This document shows positions 1 to 14,900 of a stretch of DNA of 64,000 nucleotides, in pieces. The DNA comes from Chloranthus sessilifolius (Eukaryota; Streptophyta; Magnoliopsida; Chloranthales; Chloranthaceae): contig CM037598.1 in assembly GCA_021018995.1 (NCBI GenBank), positions 68,838,671 through 68,902,670 of the forward strand. The letters run 5' to 3'. Position numbers and translations under genes: made by a program. Every line of letters starts with the position of its first letter. Within the stretch, counting starts at the first letter, position 1. The notes under the pieces were generated by a model that was not told the DNA's origin, made no database searches, and saw nothing but the letters and a program-made list of their open reading frames with translations.

Positions 1-3000
1 GATCAAGCATTCCTGTTCAAGCGTTCATGTTTAAGTAGTCTTGTTCAAGCATTCACGTTCATGCATTATGGTTTAAGCATTCACTCTCAAGCATTCGCGT
101 TCAAACATTCACGTTCAAGCATTCATGTTCAAGCATTCACGTTCAGGCATTCATGTTCAAGCATTCACGTTCAAGCATTCACATTCTAGCATTCATGTTC
201 AAGCATTAACGTTCAAGCATTAATGTTCAAACATTCAAGTTCAAGTGTTCATGTTCAAGCATTCATGTTCTAGCATTCATGCTCAAACATTTACATTCAG
301 GCGTGTTACTGTCTCTCAAGCATTCACTTTCAAGCATTCACGTCCAAGCAATCACGTTCAAGCATTCATGTTCGAGCATTAACGTTCAAGCATTCGAGTA
401 CAAGCATTTATTTTCAAACATTCATGTTCAAGCATTCACGTTCAAGTATTCCTGTTAAAGCAATGACCTTCCAGCATTCACATTCATGCATTCACGTTCA
501 AGCATTCACATTCAAGAATTTAGGTTCTAGCATTCATGTTCAAGCATTCCTGCTCAAGCATTCACTTTCAGGCATTCACGTTCAAACATTCATGTTCAAG
601 CATTCATGTTCAAGCATTCACGTTCAAGCATCCACGTTCAAGCATTCATGTTCAAGCATTAACATTCAAGCATTAACGCTCAACCATTCAAGTTCAAACG
701 TTCATGTTCAAGCATTCATGCTCAAGCATTTATGTTCAAGAGTGTTATTGTCTCTCAAGCATTCATATTCAAGCATTCACGTCCAAGCAATCACGTTCAA
801 TAATTCATGTTCAAGCATTAACACTCAAGCATTCAGGCTCAAGGATTCAGGTACAAGCCTTCATTTTCAAACATTCACATCCAAGCATTCTTGTTAAAGC
901 ATTCACGTTGAAGCATTCCTGTTAAAGCAATGACGTTCAAGCATTCATGTTTAAGCATTAACATTCATGCATTCACGTTCAAGCATTCACATTCAAGCAT
1001 TCCAGTTCAAGCATTTAGGTTCTGGCATTCATGTTCAAGCATTAATGTTCAACCATTCAAGTTCAAGCGTTCATGTTCAAGCATTCACGCTCTAGCATTC
1101 ATGCTCAAGCATTTACTTTCAAGCGTGTTACTGTCTCTCAAGCATTCATATTCAAGCATTCACGTCCAAGCAATCACGTTCAAGCATTCATGTTCAAGCA
1201 TTAACGCTCAAGCATTCAGGCTCAAGCATTCAGGTACAAGCCTTCATTTTCAAACATTCACGTCCAAGCATTCTTGTTAAAGCATTCACGTTGAAGCATT
1301 CCTGTTAAAGCAATGACGTTCAAATATTCATGTTTAAGCATTAATGTTCATGCATTCACGTTCAAGCATTCACATTCAAGCATTTAGGTGTTGGCATTCA
1401 TGTTCAAGCATTCATGTTCTGGCACATGTTCCTGCACTCACATTCGAGCATTCACGTTCAACTGTTCACATTCAAGCATTCACGTTCAACCTTTGATGGT
1501 CAAGCATTCATGTTCAAGCGGGCCACTATTTATCAGGCATTCACGTTTAAGAATCTAGGTTCCGACATTCATGTTCAAGCATTCATGTTCTGGCACACGT
1601 TCCAACATTCACGTTCAAGCATTCACGTTCAAGCGTTCACATTGAAGCATTCACATTCAACCTTTGATGGTCAAGCATTCACATTCAAGCATTCACGTTC
1701 AAGCGGGTCACTATCTATCAAGCATTTATGTTCAAATGTTCAAGTTCAAATTCAAGCATTCACGTTAATGCTTGAATGTAACACTATCTATGAAGCATTC
1801 AAGTTCAAGCATTCACGTTCAAGGAATCTTATTCAAGCATCCTTGTTTAGGTCTTCACATTTAAGCGTTCAAGTTAAGGCATTCATGTTCAAGCATTGAC
1901 GTTCAAGCATTGATGTTCAACCATTACCGATCATGAATTCCAGTTCAAGCATTCATCTTCAAGCAGTCATGTTCATGCATTCCAATTCAAGCATTCACGT
2001 TCAAGCATTCATATTCAAACATTCACTTTTAAACATTCAAGTTCAAACATTCACGTTCAAGCATTCATGTCTAAGGATTCACGTTCAAGCATTCACATTC
2101 AAGCAATGTAGTTCAAGCATTCAAGTTCAACAATGACATTCAAGCATTCTCGTTCTAGCATTCTTGTTCAAGCATTCATGTTTAAGCATTCACATTCAAG
2201 CCTTTATGTTCCAGCATTCACGTTCATGTATTGATGTTTATGCACACATTCAACCATTCATGTTCAAGCATTCATGTTCAAGCATTCACATTCAAGCAGG
2301 TCACTACTATCTATCAAGCATTCTCGTTCAAACGTTCAAGTTCAAGTTCAAGCATTTAGGTTCTGGCATTCCTGTTCAAGCATTCATGTTCTGGCACACG
2401 TTCAAGCATTCACGTTCAAGAGTTCACATTCAAGCATTCACATTCAACCTTTGATGGTCAAGCATTCACATTCAAGCATTCACGTTCAAGCGGTTCACTA
2501 TCTATCAAGCATTCACATTCAAACGTTCAAGTTCATGTTCAAGCATTCACATTAATGCTTGAATGTAACACTATCTATGAAGCTTTCAAGTTCAAGCATT
2601 CACGTTCAAGGAATCTTGTTCAAGCATCCTTGTTTGGGTCTTCACATTCAAGCGTTCAAGTTAAGGCATTCATGTTCAAGCATTCACATTCAAGCATTGA
2701 TGTTCAACCATTACCGTTCATGAATTCTAGTTCAAGCATTAACGTTCAAGCATTCATCTTCAAGCAGTCATGTTCATGCATTCCAATTCAAGCATTCACG
2801 TTCAAGCATTCACGTTCAAGCATTCATGTTCAAACATTCACTTTTAAACATTCAAGTTCAAGCATTCACGTTCAAGCATTCACGTTCAAGCATTCATGTT
2901 AAAGCATTCATGTTTAAGCATTCACGTTCAAGCAATGTAGTTCAAGCATTCAAGTTCAACAATGACATTCAAGTATTCTCATTCTAGCATTCTCGTTCAA

Positions 3001-4522
3001 GCATTCATGTTCAAGCATTCATGTTCCAGCATTCACGTTCATGTATTCATGTTCATGCACACATTCAACCATTCATGTTCAAGAATTCACATTCAAGCAT
3101 TCACGTTCAACCATTCATGTTAAAGCATTAACTTTCAAGCATTCTAGTTCGAGCATTCATGCTTAAGCATTCACATTCAAGTGTTCAAGTACAAGCATTT
3201 GTGCTCAAGCATTCATGATCAAGTATTCACGTTCACGCTTTCCAGTTCAAGCATTCACGTTCAAGCATTCAAGTTCAAGCATTCACGTTCATGCATTCCA
3301 GTTCAAGCTTTCACGTTTAAGCATTCCTTATCAAACATTCACCTTTAACCATTCAAGTTCAAGCATTCATGTTCAAGAATTTATGTTCAATCATTCACGT
3401 TCAAGTAACGAAGTTCAAGCATTCGCGTTCAAGCAATGACGTTCAAGCAGTCACGTTCAACAATGACATTCAAGAATTCACGTTCAAGCAATGACATTTA
3501 ATCATTCACGTTAAAGCATTCAGGTTCAAGCATTCATGATCAAGCATTCCTGTTCAAGTGTTCATGTTTAAGTAATATTGTTCAAGCATTCCCGTTCATG
3601 CATTCTGGTTCAAGCATTCATGTTCAAGCATTCACTTTCAAGCATTCGCGTTCAAACATTAACGTTCAAGCATTCATGTTCAAGCATTCACGTTTAGGCA
3701 TTAATGTTCAAGCATTCACATTCAAGCATTCATGTTCAAGCATTAACGTTTAAGCATTAATGCTCAAACGTTCAAGTTTAAGCATTCATGTTCAAGCATT
3801 CTCGTTCTAACATTCATGCTCAAGCATTTACATTCAAGCGTGTCACTGTGTCTCAAGCATTCACTTTCAAGCATTCACATCCAAGCAATCACGTTCAAGC
3901 ATTCATGTTCAAGCATTAACGATCAAGAATTTAGGCTCAAGCATTCAGGTACAAGCATTCATTTTCAAACATTCACGTTCAAGCATTCATGTTCCAGCAT
4001 TCTTGTCAAAGTAATGATGCTCAAGCATTCATGTGAAGGCAATGACGTTCAAGCATTCATGTTCATGCATTCACGTTCAAGCATTCACGTTCAAGCATTC
4101 TTGTTAAAGCAATGACGTTCAAGCATTCACATTCATGCATTTTCAAGCAGTTAGGTTCTAGCATTCATGTTCACGCATTCATGTTCAAGCATTCACGCTC
4201 AGCATTCACGTTCATGCATTCATGTTCAAACATTCATGTTAAAGCATTTAAGTTCTAGCATTCACCTTCAAGCATTCACGTTCAAGAACTTACTTTCATG
4301 CTTTCACGTTCAACCGTTCAGGTTCAACCAAGCTTTCACGTTCAAGCGTATCACAATCTAAGAAGCATTCACATTCAAGGATTCTCTTTCAAGCATTCAT
4401 GTTCAAGCATTTAGGTTCAAGCATTCACGTTCAAGCATTCATGTTCAAGCATTCACATTCAAGCATTCATGTTCAAGCATTCATGTTCAAGAATTAATGT
4501 TCTGGTACACGTTCAAACATTC

Positions 4523-4662
4523 ACGTTTAAGCGTTCACCTTTAAGCATTCACGTTTAAGCGTTCACCTTTAAGCATTCACGTTTAAGCGTTCACCTTTAA
4601 GCATTCACGTTTAAGCGTTCACCTTTAAGCATTCACGTTTAAGCGTTCACCTTTAAGCATTC
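4523..4662. repeat. 28-bp dimer, five identical tandem copies
   Basis: Two diverged 14-mers (ACGTTTAAGCGTTC then ACCTTTAAGCATTC) form a 28-base unit repeated five times without a mismatch, starting at 4523, 4551, 4579, 4607 and 4635. A diverged partial copy follows. Perfect identity inside an otherwise mutated array points to a recent local amplification by slippage or unequal exchange. Confidence 0.95.
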
Positions 4663-5820
4663 ACTTTTAAGCATTCGAGTTCAAGCATTCACGTTCAAGC
4701 ATTCATCTTCAAGCATTCACGTTCTTGCATTCATCTTCAGGCATTCACGTTCGTTCAAGCATTCACGTTCATGCATTCCAATTCAAGCCATAACGTTCAA
4801 GCATTCACGTTCAACAATGATGTTCAAGCATTCATGTTCAAGCATTAATGTTCATGCATTTATGTTCTAGCATTCACGTTCATGCATTAATGTTTAAGCA
4901 TTCATGTTCCAGCATTCACCTTCATGCATGCAGGTTCAAGCATTCATGTTTAAGCATTCACTTTTAAGCATTCATGTTCAAGCATTCATGTTAAACCATT
5001 CACGTTCAAGTATTCATTTTCAAACATTCACGGTCAAGCATTCAAGTTCAAGCATTCTCGTTCAAACATTCTCATTCAAGCATTCAGGTTCAAGCATTCT
5101 CGTTCAAGCATTCTCGTTCAAGCATTCACGTTCAAGCTTTCATGTTCAGGCATTCACGTTCATGTATTCATGTTCATGCACACATTCTACCGTTCATGTA
5201 TTCATGTTCATGCACACATTCTACCATTCATGTTCAAGCTTTCACGTTCAAGCATTCATGTTCATGTATTCATGTTCATGCACACATTCTACCATTCACG
5301 TTCAAGCGTTCGCGTTCAAGCATTCACGTTCAAGCGTTCACTTTCAAGCATTCATGTTCAATCACATTCAAGTTCAAGCGTTCATGTTAAAGCATTCTCG
5401 TTCTAGCATTCATGCTCAAGCATTTACGTTCAAGCGTGTTACTGTCTCTCAAGCATTCACTTTCAAGCATTCACGTCCAAGCAATCACGTTCAAGCATTC
5501 ATGTTCAAGCATTAACGTTGAAGCAATAATGTTCAAGCATTCATGTTCAAGCATTAACGTTCAAGCATTCAAGTACAAGCATTCATTTTCAAACATTCAC
5601 GTTCAAGCATTCTTGTTAAAGCAATGACTTTCAAGCATTCCTGTTCAAGCATTCCTGTTAAAGCAATGACGTTCAAGCATTCACGTTCATGCATTCACGT
5701 TTAAGCATTCATGTTCAAGCATTTAGGTTCTAGCATTCATGTTCAAGCATTCATGTTCTAGCACGCGTTCAAGCATTTAGGTTCAAGCATTCATGTTCAA
5801 GCGTTCACGTTCAAGCATTC

Positions 5821-5928
5821 ACGCTCAAGCATTCATGTTCTGGTAGACATTCAACCATTCACGTTCAAGCATTCACGCTCAAGCATTCATGTTCTGGTAG
5901 ACATTCAACCATTCACGTTCAAGCATTC
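5821..5928. repeat. 54-bp tandem duplication with a TGGTAGACATT marker
   Basis: A 54-base segment starting ACGCTCAAGCATTCATG and containing TTCTGGTAGACATTCAACC occurs twice in direct tandem, with the second copy starting at 5875. A related third copy with GGCACACATT follows at about 5930. It is another small recent duplication inside the 14-bp array. Confidence 0.85.
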
Positions 5929-8900
5929 ATGTTCTGGCACACATTCAACCATTCATGTTCAAGCGTTCAGATTTAAGTATTCACGTTCAAGCATTGACAT
6001 TCAACCTTTGATGGTCAAGCATTCACGTTCAACCGTGTGACTATCTATCAATCATTCACGTTCAAACGTTCAAGTTCAAGTTCAAGCATTCACGTTAATG
6101 CTTGAATGTATCACTATCTATCAAGCGTTCAAGTTCAAGCATTCATGTTCAAGGAATCTATTCACATTCACGCATTCTAGTTCAAGCATTGATGTTCAAG
6201 CATTCATGTTCATGCGTTCACGTTCATACATTCCAGTTCAAGCATTCCTGTTCAAACATTCACTCTTAAGCATTCAAGTTCAAGCATTCACGTTAAAGCA
6301 TTCATGTTTAAGAATTCACATTCAAGCATTCACATTCAAGCAATGTAGTTCAAGCATTCAAGTTCAACAATGACTTTCAAGCATTCACGTTCAAGCGTTC
6401 TCGTTCTAACATTCTTGTTCAAGCATTCATGTTCAAGCATTCATGATCCAGCATTCACGTTCATGTATTCATATTCATGCACACATTCAACCATTCATGT
6501 TCAAGCATTCACGTTCAAGCGTTCACGTTCAAGCATTCACCTTCAACCATTCATGTTAAAGCATTCACTTTCAAGCATTCTTGTTCGAGCATGCATGTTT
6601 AAGCGTGCCACTATTTATCAAGCATTCACATTCAAGCATCCATGCTTAAGCATTCACATTCAAGCGTTCGTGTTCAAGAATTCACGTTCATGCATTCCAT
6701 TTCAAGCATTCACGTTCATGCTTTCTAGTTCAAACATTCACATTCAAGCATTCCTGATCAAACATTCACTTTTAAGCATTCATGATCAACCATTTGTGTT
6801 CAATCATTCGCGTTCAAGCATCCACGTTCATTCATGTTCAAGCAATGAAGTTCAAGCGTTCACGTTCAAGCAATGACGCTCAAGCATTCACATTCAAGCA
6901 TTCACACTCAAGCATTCCTATTCAAGCATTCATGTTCAAGTAATTATGTTCAAGCATTCACGTTCATGCCTTTGGTTCAAGCATTCACGTTCATGCATTC
7001 ACTTTCAAGCATTCATGTTCAAACATTCACGTTCAACCATTCACCGTCAAGCATCCATGTTCAAGCATTCATCTTCAAGCATTCATGTTCAAGCATTCAC
7101 GTTCAAGCATTCACGTTCAAGCATTCATGTTCAAGCATTAACGTTCAAATGTTCAAGTTCTAGTGTTCATGTTCAAGCATTCATGTTCTAGCATTCATGC
7201 TCAAGCATTTACGTTCAAGCGTGTTACTGTCTCTCAAGCATTCATGTCCAATCAATCATGTTCAAGCATTCATGTTCAGGCATTAACGTTCAAGCAGTCA
7301 GGCTCAAGCATTCATGAACAAGCATTCATTTTCAAGCATTCGAGTTCAAGCATTCATGTTCAAGCATTCGGGTTAAAGCATTAACGTTCAAGCATTCCTG
7401 TTAAAGCAATGACATTCAAGCATTCACGTTCAAGCATTTAGGTTATGGCGTTCATGTTCAAGCGTTCATGTTCTGGCACACGTTCCAGCATTCACGTTTA
7501 AGAGTTCACATTCAAGCATTCACGTTCAATCATTCAAGTCCAACCTTTGATGGTCAAGCATTCACGTTCAAGTGTTCATGTTCAACCATTCATGTTAAAG
7601 CATTCACTTTTAATCATTCTAGTTTGAGCATTCATGTTCAAGCGTGCCACTATCTATCAAGCATTCACGTTCAAGCATCCATGCTTAAGCATTCACATTC
7701 AAGTGTTCAAGTTCAAGCGTTCATGTTCAAGGATTCACGCACAATCATTCATATTCAAGTATTCACGTTCATGCATTCCATTTCAAGCATTCGAGTTCAA
7801 GCATTCATGTTCAATCATTCATGTTCAAGCATTCATGTTCAAGCATTCACGTTCATGCATTTATGTTCAAGCATTCACGTTCAAACATTCACTTTTAAGC
7901 ATTCAAGTTCAAGCATTCTTGTTCAAGAATTTATGTTCAAGCATTCACGTTCATTCTTGTTTACGCAATGAAGTTCAAGCATTCACGTTAAAGCAATGAC
8001 GTTCAAGCATTCCTGTTCACGCATTCTGGTTCAAGCATTCACGTTCATTCATTCACTTTCACGCATTCATGTTGAAACATTCACGTTCAAGCATTCACGG
8101 TCAAGCATTCAAGTTCTAGCATTCACGTTTAGGCATTCATGTTCAAGCATTCAGGTTCAAGCATTCAGGTTCAAGCATTCATGTTCAAGCATTAACGTCC
8201 AAACGTTCAAGTTCAAGCATTCATGTTCAAGCATTCATGTTTTAGCATTCACGCTCAAGCATTTACGTTCAAGCATGTAACTATCTATCAAGCATTCACG
8301 CCCAAGCAATCACGTTCAAGCATTCATGGTCAAGCATTAACATTCAAGCATTCGGGCTCAAGCATTCAGGTACAAGTATTAATTTTCTAACATTCACGTT
8401 CAAGCATTCGTGTTCAAGCATTCTTTTTGAAGCAATGACTTTCAAGGATTCACGTTCAAGCAATGACGTTCAAGCATTCATGTTCAAGCATTCACCTTCA
8501 AGCTTTCACATTCGAGCATTTAGGTTCTAGCGTTCATGTTCAAGCATTCATGTTCAAACATTCATGTTCTGGCACACGTTCTAGCATTCACGTTCAAGTG
8601 TTCACATTCAAGCATTCACGTTCAAGCATTCATGATCAACCTTTGATGGTCAAGCATTCACGTTCAAAGGTTAACGTTCAAGCGTGTCACTATCTATTAG
8701 GCATTCACGTTCAAATGTTCAACTTCAAGTTTAAGCGTTCACGTTAATGCTTGAATGTGTCACTATCTATCTAGCGTTCAAGTTCAAGCATTCATCTTCA
8801 TAGAATATTGTTCAAGCATCGATGCTTATGCATTCACATTCAAGCATTCAAGTTCAAGCGTTCATGTTCTAGCGTTCACGTTCAAGCATTCATGTTCAAG

Positions 8901-11900
8901 CAATCATGTTCATGCATTCGAGTTCAAGCATTCTCGTTCAAGAATTCATGTTCAAAGCATTCACGTTCATGCATTCCAGTTCAAGCATTCACATTCAACC
9001 ATTCCTGTTTAAACATTAACTTTTAAGCATTCCAGCTCAAGCATTCACGTTCAGGCATTCATGTTCAAGCATTCACGTTTATTCACATTCAAGCATTCAC
9101 GTTCAAACATCATGTTCAAGCATTCATGTTCTAGCATTCATGTTCAAGAATTTATGTTCAAGCATTCACTTTCAACCATTCAGGTTTGAGCACTCATGTT
9201 CAAGCATTCATGTTCAAACATTCACGTTCAAGCTTTCACATTCAAGCATTCATTTTCAAACGTTCACAGTCATGCATTCAAGTTCAAGCATTCTCGTTCA
9301 AGCATTCACGTTCAAGAATTCACGTTCAAGCATTCATGTTCAACAATTACGTTCAAGCATTAATGTTCATGTATTCACATTCAAGCATTCACGTTCATGT
9401 ATTCATGTTCATGCGCACATTCATCCATGCATGTTCAAGCATTCTTGTTCAGGCATCCATGTTCACGCATTCATGTTCTGGCACACGTTTAAGCATTCAC
9501 GTCGAAGCATTCACGTTCAAGTGTTCACCTTTAAGCATTCACATTCAAGCATTCCCATTCAAGCATTCACCTTCAGGCATTCACGTTCAACCATTCATGT
9601 TCAAGCATTCACGTTCAAGGATTCTCATTCAAGCATTCACATTCCAGCATACACATTTAAACATTCACGCTCAAGCATTCATGTTCAAGCATTCACGTTC
9701 AACCCTTTCATGTTCAAGCATGCACGTTCAAGCATTCCAGTTCAAGCATTCACGCTCAAGAATTTACTTGCAAGCATTCCCGTTTAAGAATTCATGTCCA
9801 AGCATTCACGTTCAAGAATTCACGTTCAAGCATTCGTGTTCAAGAATTCATGTTCAAGCATTCACGTTCAAGGATTCTCGTTCAAGCATTCACATTTAAG
9901 CATGCATGTTCAAGCATTCATGTTCAAGCATTCTCGTTCAGGCATGCACGTTCAAGCTTTCCAGTGAAACCATTCATGTTCAAGGATTCAAGTTCAACCA
10001 TTCAGGTTCAAGAATTCATGTTCAAGCATTCCAGTTCTACCAGTCATGTGCAAGCATTCTTGTTCAAGCATTCACATTCAAGCATTCATATTCAAGCAAT
10101 AACGTTTAAGCGTTAACATTCATGCGTTCATGTTCAAGAATTTATGTACAAGCATTCACGTTCAACCATGCACATTCAAGTTCAAGAATTTACGTACAAG
10201 CGTTCATGTTCAAGAATTTGCGTACAAGCATTCACTTTCAAGCATTCACGTTCAAGCGTGTCACTATCAACCAAGCATTCACGTTCAAGCATTCAAGTTC
10301 TAGCATTCACGTTCAAGCAATCTCGTTCAATCATTTATGTTTAAGCATTCACATTCAAGCATTAATGTTCTCGTACACGGTCAAGCATTCATGTCCAACC
10401 ATTCACGTTCAGCCATTCATGTCCAAGCATTCACGTTCAAGCATTCATGCTCTGGCACACGTTTAAGCATTCCCATTCAAGCATTCGTGTTCAAGCGTTC
10501 ACCTTGAACCAGTTATGTTCAAGCATTCATGTCCAAGCGTTCACCTTTAGGAATTCACATTCAACCATTCACGTTCAAGCATTCACGTTCATGCGTGTTA
10601 CTATCTAAGAAGCATTCACGTTCAAGCATTCACGTTCATGCATGTTACTATCTAAGAAGCATTCATGTTCAAGGATTCTCATTCAAGCATTAACGTTCAA
10701 GCATTCACATTTAAGCATTCACATTCTAGCAATCATGTTCAAGCATTCACGTTCAACCATTTCATGTTCAAGCATGCACGTTCAAACTTTCCATTTCAAG
10801 CATTCACGTTCAAGCATTCAGGTTGAACAATTTATGTACAAGAATTCATGTTCAAGCATTCACGTTCGAGCGTGTCACTATTTATCAAGCATTAACATTC
10901 AAGCATTCATGTTCAAGCATTCACATTTAAGTGTTCACATTCAGGCATTCTCATTCAAGCATTTGCGTTCAAGCATTCAGGTTCAAAAATTCATGTTCAA
11001 GCTTTCCAGTTCAACTAGACATGTGCAAGCATTCCTGTTCACGCATTCACGTTCAAGCATTGATGTCAAGAAATAATGTTTAAGCATTCAAGTTCGATCG
11101 TTCATGCTCAAGAATTTACGTACAAGCATTCACGTGCAACCATTCATGTTCAAGCATTCACGTGCAACCATTCATGTTCAAGCATTGACTTTCAAGCATT
11201 CATGTTCATGCGTGTCACTAGCAATCAAGCATTCAAGTTCTAGCATTCACATTCAAGCAATCTCGTTCAAGCATTCATTTTCAGACATTTAGGTTCAAGC
11301 ATTCACGTTCAAGCATTCATGTTCAAGCATTCACGTTCAAGCATTCCTGTTCAAGCATTCACTTTTAAGCATTCAAGTTTAGGCATTCACGTTCAAGCAT
11401 TCATGTTCATGCATTCACCTTCAAGCATTCACATTCAAGCATGAGCTCATTCTTGTTCACGTAATAAAGTTTAAGCATTCACATTCAAGCATTCACGTTC
11501 AAGCATTGACTTTCAAGCATTCACATTCATTCATGTTCAAGCAATGATGTTCAAGCATTCAGGTTCAGGCATTCACGTTCAAACACTCCTGTTCATGCAT
11601 TCATGTTCAAGTAATCTTGTTAAGGCATTCACGTTCATGCATTCTGTTTCAAGCATTCATGTTCAGACATTCACTTTCAAGCATTCACGTTCAAACATTC
11701 ACGTTCAAGCGTTCACACTCAAGTATTCTTGTTCATGCACTCAGGTTCAATCATTTACGTTCAAACATTGATGTTCAAGTATTAACGTTCAAGCGTTAAC
11801 GTTCAAACGTTCAAGTTCAAGCGATCATGTTCAAGCATTCACGTTCTAGCATTCATGCTCAAGCATTTACTTTTGAGCGTGTTACTGTCTCTCAAGCATT

Positions 11901-14900
11901 CACATCCAAGCAATCACGTTCAAGCATTAATGTTCAAGCATTAACGTTCAAGCATTTAAGTACAAGCATTCATTTTCAAACATTCACGTTCAAGCATTCA
12001 TGTTCAAGCATTCTTTTTAAAGCAATGATGTTCAAGCATTCTTGTTCAAGCAATGAAGTTCAAGCATTGACGTTCATGCATTCACGTTCGAGCATTTAGG
12101 TTCTAGCATTCAGGTTCAAGCATTCACGTTCCAGCATTCACGTTCATGTATTCATGTTCATGCACACATTCAACCATTCATGTTCAACCATTCACGTTCA
12201 AGCGTTCATGTTCAACCATTCATGTTAAAGCATTCACTTTCAACCATTCTAGTTCGAGCAATCACGTTCAAATGTGCCACTATCTATCAAGCATTCATGT
12301 TCAAGCATCCATGCTTCAGCATTCACATTCAAGTGTTCAAGTTCAAGCGTTCGTGTTCAAGCGTTTACGTTCATGCATTCATGTTCCAGCATTCACGTTC
12401 ATGCACACATTCAACCATTTACGTTCAAGCACTCACGTTCAAGCATTCACGTTCAACCATTTGGGTTAAAGCATTCACTTTCAGGCATTCTGGTTCAAGC
12501 AATCACGTTCAAGTGTTCCACTATCTATCAAGCATTCACGTTTAAGCATCCACGCTTAAGAATTCACATTCAAGCATTCAAGTTTAAGCATTCGTGTTCA
12601 AGCATTCACATTCAAGCATTCATGTTCAAGTATTCACGTCCATGCATTCCAGTTCAAGCATTCACGTTCAAGCATTCCTGATCAAACTTTCACTTTTAAG
12701 CATTCAAGTTCAAGCATTCACGTTCAATCATTTGTATTCAAGCACTCACATTCATTCACGCTCAAGCAATGAAGTTCAAGCATTCACGTTCAAGCAACGG
12801 TGTTCAAAGTATTCACGTTCAACAATGACGTTCAAGCATTCATGTGCAGGCAATGACGTTCAAGCAATCAAGTTCAAGAATTCATGTTCAGGCATTCATG
12901 TTCAACTAATCTTATTCAAGCATTCACATTCATGCATTCGGGTTCAAGCATTCACTTTCAAGCAATGACGTTCAAACCCTCACGTTCAAGCATTCAGGTT
13001 CAAGCATTCTTGTTCATGGATTCATGTTCATGCATTCACTTTCAAGCATTCACGTTCAAACATTCACGTTCAAGCATTCATGTTCAAGCATTCTCGTTCA
13101 GGCATTCTTGTTTAATCATTCAGGTTCAAAAATTCTCATTCAGGCATTCTTTTTTAAGCATCAGGTTCAAGCATTCACATTCAAGCATTCATGTTCAAGA
13201 AATAATGTTTAAGCATTCACATTTAACCATTCAAGTTTAATCGTTCATGCTCAAGAATTTACGTACAAGCATTCACGTTCAACCATTCACATTCAACCAT
13301 TCATGTTCAAGCATTAACTTTCAGGCATTCACGATGCATTCACGTTCAAGCGTGTCACAAGCAATCAAGCATTAAAGTTCTAGCATTCACGTTCAAGAAA
13401 TCTTGTTCAAGCATTCATTTTTAGGCATTTAGGTTCAAGCATTCACGTCCTAGCATTCATGTTCAAGTATTAATGTTCAAGCGTTCAAGTTCAAGCGATC
13501 ATGTTCAAGCATTCACGTTCTAGCATTCATGCTCAAACATTTATGTTCAAGCGTGTTACTGTCTCTCAAGCATATACTTTCAAGCATTCACATCCAAGCA
13601 ATCACGTTCAAGCATTCGTGTTCAAGCATTAACGTTCAAGCATTTAGGCTCAAGCATTTAAGTATAAACATTCATTTTCAAAGATTCACGTTCAAGCATT
13701 CATGTTCAAGCATTCTTTTAACGCAATGACGTTCAAGCATTCTTGTTCAAGTAATGACGTTCAACCATTCACGTTCAAGCATTCATGTTTATGCATTCAT
13801 GTTCAAGCATTCACGTTCAAGCATTTAGGTTCTAGCATTCATGTTCAAGCATTCACGTTCCAGCATTCACGTTCATGTATTCATGTTCATGCACACATTC
13901 AACCATTCATGTTCAAGCATTCATGTTCAGGTGTTCATGTTCAAGAATTCATGTTCAACCATTCATGTTAAAGCATTCACTTTCAAGCATTCTAGTTCAA
14001 GCAATCACGTTCAAGTGTGCCACTATCTATCAAGCATTCATGTTCAAGCATCCATGCTTAAGCATTCACATTCAAGCGTTCGTGTTCAAGGATTCACTTT
14101 CAAGCATTCACATTCCAGCATTCACGTCCATGTATTCATGTTCACGCACACATTCAACCATTCACCTTCAAGCGATCACGTACAAGCATTCATGTTCAAC
14201 CATTCGTGTTAAAGCATTCACTTTCAAGCATTCAAGTTCTAGCAATCACGTTCAAGCGTTCCAGTCTCTATCAAGCATTCACGTTCGAGCATCCATGCTT
14301 AAGCATTCACATTCAATCATTCAAGTTCAAGCATTCCTGGTCAAGCATTCACGTTCAAGCATTCAGGTTCATGCATTCACGTTCAAGAATTCCTATTCAT
14401 GCATTCATGTTCAAGTAATCTTGTTCAGGCATTCACGTTCATGCATTCTGGTTCAAGCAATCATGTTCACGCATGCACTTTCAAGCATTCACATTCAAAC
14501 ATTCACGCTTAAGCATTCACGTTCAAGCATTCTTTTTTGTGCGTTTATGTTCAAGTAATCTTTGGTTAGGCATTCACGTTCATGCATTCTGGTTCAAGCA
14601 TTCATGCTCATGTATTCACTTTCAAGCATTCACGTTCAAACATTCACGTTCAAACATTCACGTTCAAGCATTCATGTTCAAGCATACATGTTCAAGCATT
14701 CACGTTCAGGCATTCACGTTCAGGCATTCACGTTCAAGCATTCACGTTCAAGCATTCTTGTTCATGCATTCATGTTCAAGTAATCTTGTTCAAGCATTCA
14801 CGTTCATGCATTCTGATTCATGCAATCATGTTCACGCATTCACTTTCAAGCATTCACGTTCAAACATTCACGTTCAAGCATTCACGTTCAAGCATTCTTG

